Below, piece by piece: positions 6,029 through 9,298 of a DNA stretch of 9,298 nt. Below the pieces are notes generated by a model. The model saw nothing but the letters and a program-made list of their open reading frames with translations, had not been told where the DNA came from and searched no databases. Made by a program: the position numbers and the translations under genes. The first letter of the stretch is position 1; every line of letters starts with the position of its first letter. The DNA lies in contig JAUWWB010000029.1 of assembly GCA_030617085.1 (NCBI GenBank), forward strand, positions 1 through 9,298, read 5' to 3'. Origin of the DNA: Candidatus Omnitrophota bacterium (GTDB lineage: Bacteria > Omnitrophota > Gorgyraeia > Tantalellales > Tantalellaceae).

Positions 6029-6382
6029 TTATTTCACTTCAGCACTTGCGGGTGTTATCCACTTATGATATATGTATTCGAGTATCCTGCTCCTGTCATC
6101 ATTGTTGATCTTCTTAAGCCTGACCCCGCCTTTTCTCACCGAATCGTCAGAAGCCGGGCCGCTCATCCAGACGACCTCCCCTTTTAGCAGGACAGGAACA
6201 TTATCGCCGGGGATCATCAATTCCATGTCAAGGTCTTCGCCGTCGCGAAATGACTCCTTGCTCAATATGCCTAACCCTTCTCTACTGAAATTGTTGACCG
6301 TGATCTTTTTCAGCGCGTCGCTCGTGCGGCATACCGCTTCCATGAGCACATTGAAGCGCATGTATCTTCTTTTCTCTCCCAT
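6029..6382 (-). CDS. PilZ domain protein with intact c-di-GMP motifs
   Basis: PilZ domains are beta-barrel receptors for cyclic di-GMP. This 117-residue protein is essentially one PilZ domain. The RxxxR motif is RRYMR (5-9) and the second motif is NFSREG (31-36), a full NxSxxG, so c-di-GMP binding is expected. A beta strand GEVVWMSG (68-75) and a C-terminal helix (about 94-110) complete the fold. No output domain is attached, so it should act through a partner. The ribosome site is a G-run (AGGGGGG) 2-3 nt before the ATG. The zinc-motif gene follows 17 nt downstream. The target is not evident, although the nearby secretion genes are candidates. Confidence 0.88.
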   Translation of the reverse strand: MGEKRRYMRFNVLMEAVCRTSDALKKITVNNFSREGLGILSKESFRDGEDLDMELMIPGDNVPVLLKGEVVWMSGPASDDSVRKGGVRLKKINNDDRSRILEYIYHKWITPASAEVK

Positions 6383-6487
6383 TGCCCCCCTGTAAGGGTT
6401 ATAAAAAAACCAGTGTCACGATATCCACTTTACTCGTGAGTGTTAGTTGCCGGACCGGCATTGAGATGATGGCGAAAACCTGAAAAG
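6383..6487. other. Leader region of the PilZ/zinc-motif gene pair
   Basis: This short gap must hold the promoter for the PilZ gene at 6382, but I find no convincing -35/-10 pair. A TATAAC lies near 6400 on the minus strand without a matching -35. The palindrome GCCGGACCGGC (6449-6459) lacks a T-tract and could be an operator or chance. Confidence 0.3.
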
Positions 6488-6520
6488 AGAAAGGGAACGA
6501 CATGAAATCGCTCCCTTTCT
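6488..6520 (-). terminator. Hairpin terminator after the TIGR04073-like gene
   Basis: On the minus strand AGAAAGGGAGCGA pairs with TCGTTCCCTTTCT across a 7-nt loop (13 pairs including one G-U), 30 nt after the stop at 6550. It is followed by CTTTTC, a short U-tract, so termination is likely but perhaps incomplete. Confidence 0.7.
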
Positions 6521-6549
6521 TCTTAAACGATCAACCCATGGCTGCAAAA

Positions 6550-6879
6550 TTATTCGCTGAATACGAATTCAGGCTCCAGGACAGGCTCGTAGTCTTCCGG
6601 TATCGGGACCGGGAACGTTACCGCCTCATAGACGCCGGCGCCCGTTCTGACGATCGTCATGCCGATACCCTTTGCCAGACCTATCGTAAGGCCGGAAAGC
6701 ACGTTCTCTTCAACACTCGTGTCATAGATGTTCTTAGGAAGCTCTACCCAGCCGGTCAGGATGTTGGCGAGACCTCTGCCGAGTTTCTTGGCAGGATCCT
6801 GAGCGTAACACTGAGTAGCCATGCCTACCATAGCTATGACAACGCAACACACGAACATGATTTTTACCATCTTCTTCAT
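6550..6879 (-). CDS. Small exported protein, exosortase system-associated TIGR04073-like family
   Basis: The 109-residue protein begins with a classic signal peptide (basic MKKMVK, hydrophobic core 7-20, cleavage probably after CYA at 24-26). The mature part carries KLGRGLANILTGWVELPKN (32-50), GLTIGLAKGIGMTIVRTGAG (63-82) and VTFPVPIPEDYEPVLEPE (87-104). These are the conserved blocks of the small protein family that I recall as TIGR04073, named for co-occurrence with exosortase systems. Its molecular function is unknown. It should be periplasmic, or tethered to a membrane through the glycine-rich amphipathic stretch. I choose the ATG at 6879 because AGGAGGTGA lies just upstream; an upstream in-frame ATG at 6933 falls at the predicted transcription start region and would break the signal peptide. 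No exosortase gene is in the window. Confidence 0.85.
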   Translation of the reverse strand: MKKMVKIMFVCCVVIAMVGMATQCYAQDPAKKLGRGLANILTGWVELPKNIYDTSVEENVLSGLTIGLAKGIGMTIVRTGAGVYEAVTFPVPIPEDYEPVLEPEFVFSE

Positions 6880-6883
6880 GATT

Positions 6884-6892
6884 TCACCTCCT
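6884..6892 (-). promoter_or_regulatory. Full-length Shine-Dalgarno sequence AGGAGGTGA
   Basis: Nine bases match the 16S anti-Shine-Dalgarno sequence without interruption, and the GGAGG core ends 7 nt before the ATG at 6879. It fixes the start of the TIGR04073-like gene and implies strong translation. Confidence 0.9.
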
Positions 6893-6923
6893 CCCTGATT
6901 ATAACATTCATGCTTACGATTGA

Positions 6924-6952
6924 AGTATATCACGCGACTTTTGGGATGTCAA
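6924..6952 (-). promoter_or_regulatory. Strong sigma-70-type promoter of the TIGR04073-like gene
   Basis: TTGACA (6952-6947) and TATACT (6929-6924) are 17 nt apart, and TGA directly before the -10 makes an extended -10. The predicted start is near 6917, giving a leader of about 38 nt. The -35 begins only 11 nt past the end of the upstream PilZ gene, so this gene has its own promoter. Confidence 0.87.
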
Positions 6953-6963
6953 GTTTTCACGAT

Positions 6964-7347
6964 TTATTCGCCGGCGGCTTCCGCCTCCATCTCCTTTATT
7001 ATCTTTTCAACAAGCCGGGATACGCGTCCCCTGTCCTCTTCCGATATATCCAGGAACTCGATACCCGTATCGTATTTTAACGGTTCCGTCTTATGCATGC
7101 CATGCCGCTTCACCACCCAGACGATAGTTCCCTTGCAAAGGATCGGCTTCTCATCTTCGGCGGGTAACATCTCCAGGGACACCTTCCCAAAGAGCCCGAA
7201 ATCCTTGTCCAGGACAACACAAACCCCGCCGGCGCCGATATTCTCGGTAAAAGTATCCACCACTTCTTCGCCGTCGGTCGACACCCGTATCCGGCACCTG
7301 CAAACCGCCCTGGGAAACCTCCTCCTGTCTACCCCATCCCACATCAT
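6964..7347 (-). CDS. PilZ domain protein with variant second motif
   Basis: This 127-residue protein is a second single PilZ domain. The RxxxR motif is RRFPR (9-13). The second motif reads ENIGAGGV (35-42), so the usual NxSxxG is N-I-G-A-G-G with Gly in place of Ser. c-di-GMP binding is plausible but less certain than for the PilZ at 6029-6382. The strand GTIVWVVKR and GIEFLDISEEDRGRVSRLVEKI fit the rest of the fold and the C-terminal helix. Two Met codons begin the frame (7347 and 7344). No Shine-Dalgarno sequence precedes them, and the predicted transcription start is about 3 nt upstream, so the message may be leaderless. It lies back to back with the GspA-like gene. Confidence 0.88.
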   Translation of the reverse strand: MMWDGVDRRRFPRAVCRCRIRVSTDGEEVVDTFTENIGAGGVCVVLDKDFGLFGKVSLEMLPAEDEKPILCKGTIVWVVKRHGMHKTEPLKYDTGIEFLDISEEDRGRVSRLVEKIIKEMEAEAAGE

Positions 7348-7356
7348 GATAACTCA

Positions 7357-7385
7357 AATATACCTGAGCATTATTAAGAATTCAA
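7357..7385 (-). promoter_or_regulatory. Promoter of the second PilZ gene
   Basis: TTGAAT (7385-7380) and TATATT (7362-7357) are separated by 17 nt. The expected start, near 7350, is about 3 nt before the ATG. Its -35 lies 9 bp from the -35 of the opposite promoter. Confidence 0.6.
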
Positions 7386-7394
7386 GTTTTTCCC

Positions 7395-7422
7395 TTTACA
7401 CACCATCTTTTACCCGTATAAT
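7395..7422 (+). promoter_or_regulatory. Promoter of the gspA-gspB pair
   Basis: TTTACA (7395-7400) and a perfect TATAAT (7417-7422) are 16 nt apart. The expected start is near 7429, about 27 nt before the ATG at 7456. GGGAGGG (7438-7444) is the ribosome site, 11 nt before the ATG, which is somewhat long. Confidence 0.75.
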
Positions 7423-7455
7423 ACAAAGAAAGAACGCGGGAGGGCAATCCCTATC

Positions 7456-8280
7456 ATGTACCTCGAATTTTACGGGCTGAAAGAGAATCCTTTTAACGTT
7501 ACAAGCGACCCTAATTTTCTTTATCTCAGCCATACCCATAAAGAAGCGCTTGATCACCTGCTGTACGGCATTAACCATCGAAAAGGGTTTATAGAAATCA
7601 CAGGCGAGATCGGCGCCGGCAAGACCACCATCTGCAGGGCTCTGCTAAACCAGCTGGGCAGCAAAACAAAGACTTCCTTTATATTAAACTCTAACCTTCC
7701 GGAAATCCAGCTTCTTGAAGCGATATTGAATGATTTTGGCATAGCTCCGGAGCGCCGCAGCAAGGGGGCGTTCCTCCGCCAGCTGAACCGTTTTCTCCTG
7801 GAACAGCTCTCACGCGGCAACAACGCGGTATTGATCATCGACGAAGCTCAGAACCTCCGTTCTTCCACCCTGGAAGCGGTCCGGCTGCTGTCCAACATTG
7901 AAACAGAAAAGGAAAAGCTTCTTCAGATAGTGCTTGTCGGCCAGCCTCAGCTCCGTAACAAGCTCAATTCACCCGAACTGTTGCAGCTGCGGCAGCGCAT
8001 AAGCGTCCGCTTTCATATAAGGGCGCTTGAAAGGAACGAAGTGCAACAGTATATAGAACACCGCCTGAACGTGGCCGGACCTGCCGGGGGCACCACGTTT
8101 ACTCCCGGGGCCATCGACCATATCTATCAGTATTCCAGGGGCGTGCCCCGCATCATCAACGTTGTCTGCGATAAGGCGCTTCTTCTCGGCTTTGTCCGCG
8201 GGACACGTTCCATCGAACACGATCTTATCCGGAAATGCATAGAGGAACTGGAAGGACAATTCGATCTCGACATAACCTGA
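7456..8280 (+). CDS. gspA: GspA/ExeA-type AAA+ ATPase (secretion or exosortase-locus ATPase)
   Basis: ExeA/GspA ATPases work with GspB to move peptidoglycan-penetrating secretion machinery and the outer membrane secretin into place. The 274-residue protein starts MYLEFYGLKENPFNVTSDPN, the hallmark N-terminus of this group. It has Walker A GEIGAGKTT (50-58), Walker B with DEAQ (VLIIDEAQNL, 125-134), sensor LVGQPQL (160-166), LRQRISVRF with likely arginine fingers (178-186) and GVPRIIN (229-235). There is no membrane segment or peptidoglycan-binding C-terminal domain of the Aeromonas ExeA type, so it resembles the short form also found in PEP-CTERM/exosortase loci. It ends 1 nt before the GspB-like gene. 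Confidence 0.9.
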   Translation: MYLEFYGLKENPFNVTSDPNFLYLSHTHKEALDHLLYGINHRKGFIEITGEIGAGKTTICRALLNQLGSKTKTSFILNSNLPEIQLLEAILNDFGIAPERRSKGAFLRQLNRFLLEQLSRGNNAVLIIDEAQNLRSSTLEAVRLLSNIETEKEKLLQIVLVGQPQLRNKLNSPELLQLRQRISVRFHIRALERNEVQQYIEHRLNVAGPAGGTTFTPGAIDHIYQYSRGVPRIINVVCDKALLLGFVRGTRSIEHDLIRKCIEELEGQFDLDIT

Positions 8281-8281
8281 C

Positions 8282-8827
8282 ATGAGCATAATAACCGACG
8301 CGTTAAAAAAGGCGCAGCAAAAGCGCTCCGGAAAGCAGGACGGCGGCGGAGGCCCTGTCAGATATTCTCCTTATAAGCCTCTCTCCGAAAAAATCCTTGC
8401 CGGGGGCAGGAAAAGCTCCGCGGTGGTATTGTTCTCCGTGGCTGTTTTTGGCGTTGCCATATTCGGGGGGACAACCGGCGTTCTGATGCTCCTTAGCCGT
8501 TCCCCGATCACCCGGCAACCGGCGCTGCCCGAGCTTTCTGAGCCTCAAAACCGCCCGCCCGGTACGCCCGCGGTGGCGGAACCGGCTGCAAAGGTGCTCG
8601 ACAAGACACACGCGTTCAAAAAGACGCGCAGCTTCTTCCCCGGGCTCAAAAAAAACCCTCTCGCCTTAAACGGCATTATGTTTTCTCCGGCACATCCCCG
8701 GGCGGTGATCAATGGCGAGATGGCCACCGAAGGCGACATCATAAAAGGGTTTTCCGTCAACAAGATACTCCCCGACAAAGTCCTGCTCACCTCGAACGGC
8801 AAAGATTTCGAGCTGAAGCTCCGCTGA
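8282..8827 (+). CDS. gspB: GspB-like membrane-anchored partner of the ATPase
   Basis: GspB partners GspA in secretin assembly. The 181-residue protein has the MSIITDALKKAQQKR N-terminus shared by these proteins, one membrane segment (about 46-71), a proline-rich periplasmic linker (75-105) and a C-terminal domain, LALNGIMFSPAHPRAVING (127-145) to NGKDFELKLR (172-181). That domain matches the GspB/PilP-like C-terminal fold, in which the line 'SPxxPxAVING' is characteristic. It should be a type II inner membrane protein with its C-terminus in the periplasm. The start is 1 nt past the gspA stop with no clear ribosome site of its own, so translation is probably coupled. It converges with the gene on its right. 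Confidence 0.82.
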   Translation: MSIITDALKKAQQKRSGKQDGGGGPVRYSPYKPLSEKILAGGRKSSAVVLFSVAVFGVAIFGGTTGVLMLLSRSPITRQPALPELSEPQNRPPGTPAVAEPAAKVLDKTHAFKKTRSFFPGLKKNPLALNGIMFSPAHPRAVINGEMATEGDIIKGFSVNKILPDKVLLTSNGKDFELKLR

Positions 8828-8841
8828 TGACTGAAGGCGCG

Positions 8842-9298
8842 TTACAGCGACTGAAGAAACTTGCTTTCCGCCTTAAAATATTCCACCACTTTTTCCCACT
8901 CGACTTTTTTCACGTACGGCAGATGCCACCGGTGCTGGTCTATCTGCTCTTTTAGAAAGTCCCCGATCAACGTTGCCAGATCCTTTTCTCCCATGCCCCG
9001 CAGTATCCCCGTTATGCCTTTGATCAGTCCCGCGATCTGTTTCTCTATCTCTGGCGGATCAAGCTCTGCCTTTATCAGTTCTGCCCTTGTCTGGACCAGC
9101 CGTTTCGCCAGCTGGCGCAGATGCTGGTCGTTTTCCATACCCGCGCCGCCTTTCGCTTTGTCATACCGGTAAAGAGCTTTCGCCTGCTGAATAATATCCG
9201 AATACAGCTGCGAATATGAGGCATACCCGCTTAGGGGAGCGGCCGTCAGGATCGATCCGTCTTTTTCCGTTATGAGTTCTATCTTTATGAACTCATTG
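8842..9298 (-). CDS. Unrecognised protein, C-terminal part (5' end beyond window)
   Basis: Translation runs open from the right edge to the TAA at 8842-8844, giving at least 151 residues with no stop. An internal Met at 9138 is therefore unlikely to be the start. The visible N-terminal part has a beta-like stretch (IKIELITEKDGSILTAAPLSG). It is followed by a long helical region (SYSQLYSDIIQQAKALYRYD, then about 90 residues rich in K, E, L and I) with QLAKRLVQTRAELIKAELDP and WEKVVEYFKAESKFLQSL. I see no signal peptide, membrane segment or cofactor motif. Only 14 nt separate its stop from that of the GspB-like gene, and there is no terminator between them. I do not recognise the family. Confidence 0.75.
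   Translation of the reverse strand, partial: NEFIKIELITEKDGSILTAAPLSGYASYSQLYSDIIQQAKALYRYDKAKGGAGMENDQHLRQLAKRLVQTRAELIKAELDPPEIEKQIAGLIKGITGILRGMGEKDLATLIGDFLKEQIDQHRWHLPYVKKVEWEKVVEYFKAESKFLQSL

Noticed and set aside
6055..6063. TTATCCACT, one base from the DnaA box TTATCCACA
   Set aside because: It is single, lies within PilZ coding sequence, and has no cluster of boxes or AT-rich unwinding region.
6449..6459. GCCGGACCGGC as a terminator
   Set aside because: The stem is only 5 bp and no T-tract follows on either strand.
6502..7080. 192-codon plus-strand frame opposite the TIGR04073-like gene
   Set aside because: It is antisense to a gene with its own promoter, ribosome site, signal peptide and terminator.

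Overview
This window most likely comes from an uncultured Gram-negative bacterium. A Candidatus Omnitrophota-like lineage, or another member of the broader Planctomycetes-Verrucomicrobia-Chlamydiae neighbourhood, is my best guess. That guess is an inference from mixed GC content, a meso-diaminopimelate-type MurE, single-domain PilZ proteins, an exosortase-system-associated small exported protein (TIGR04073-like), a GspA/GspB pair, and intergenic gaps filled with short repeat 'phrases'. No rRNA or other phylogenetic marker is present to confirm it.

The left part (1-5340) is the start of a division and cell wall (dcw) operon on the minus strand. In transcription order it runs mraZ, a small unrecognised gene, rsmH (mraW), an ftsL-like gene, ftsI (class B penicillin-binding protein) and murE, which runs off the left edge only a few codons short of its end. 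A consensus sigma-70-type promoter (TTGACA, 17 bp, TATACT) drives the operon. Immediately downstream are three perfect AAGTGGA boxes at exact 10-bp spacing, the expected architecture for MraZ autoregulation. Repeat phrases or hairpins sit in the gaps after mraZ, ftsL and ftsI, and two of them supply the C-terminal codons and stop codons of ftsL and ftsI.

The middle part (5341-7347) has a repeat-rich intergenic region and then four minus-strand genes. These are a Lys/Glu/Pro-rich protein with a four-cysteine zinc-binding motif, a PilZ protein with intact c-di-GMP-binding motifs, a small secreted TIGR04073-like protein, and a second PilZ protein with a variant motif. The TIGR04073-like gene has a near-perfect promoter, a near-perfect Shine-Dalgarno sequence and its own hairpin terminator, so it looks like a highly expressed single gene.

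The right part (7348-9298) starts at a compact divergent promoter region. It reads out on the plus strand into a GspA/ExeA-type AAA+ ATPase and a membrane-anchored GspB-like protein, coupled by a 1-nt gap. Facing them is the C-terminal part of an unrecognised minus-strand gene that enters from the right edge. The c-di-GMP receptors, exported protein and secretion-assembly ATPase suggest a locus for envelope or secretion functions under second-messenger control; this link is inferred only from proximity.
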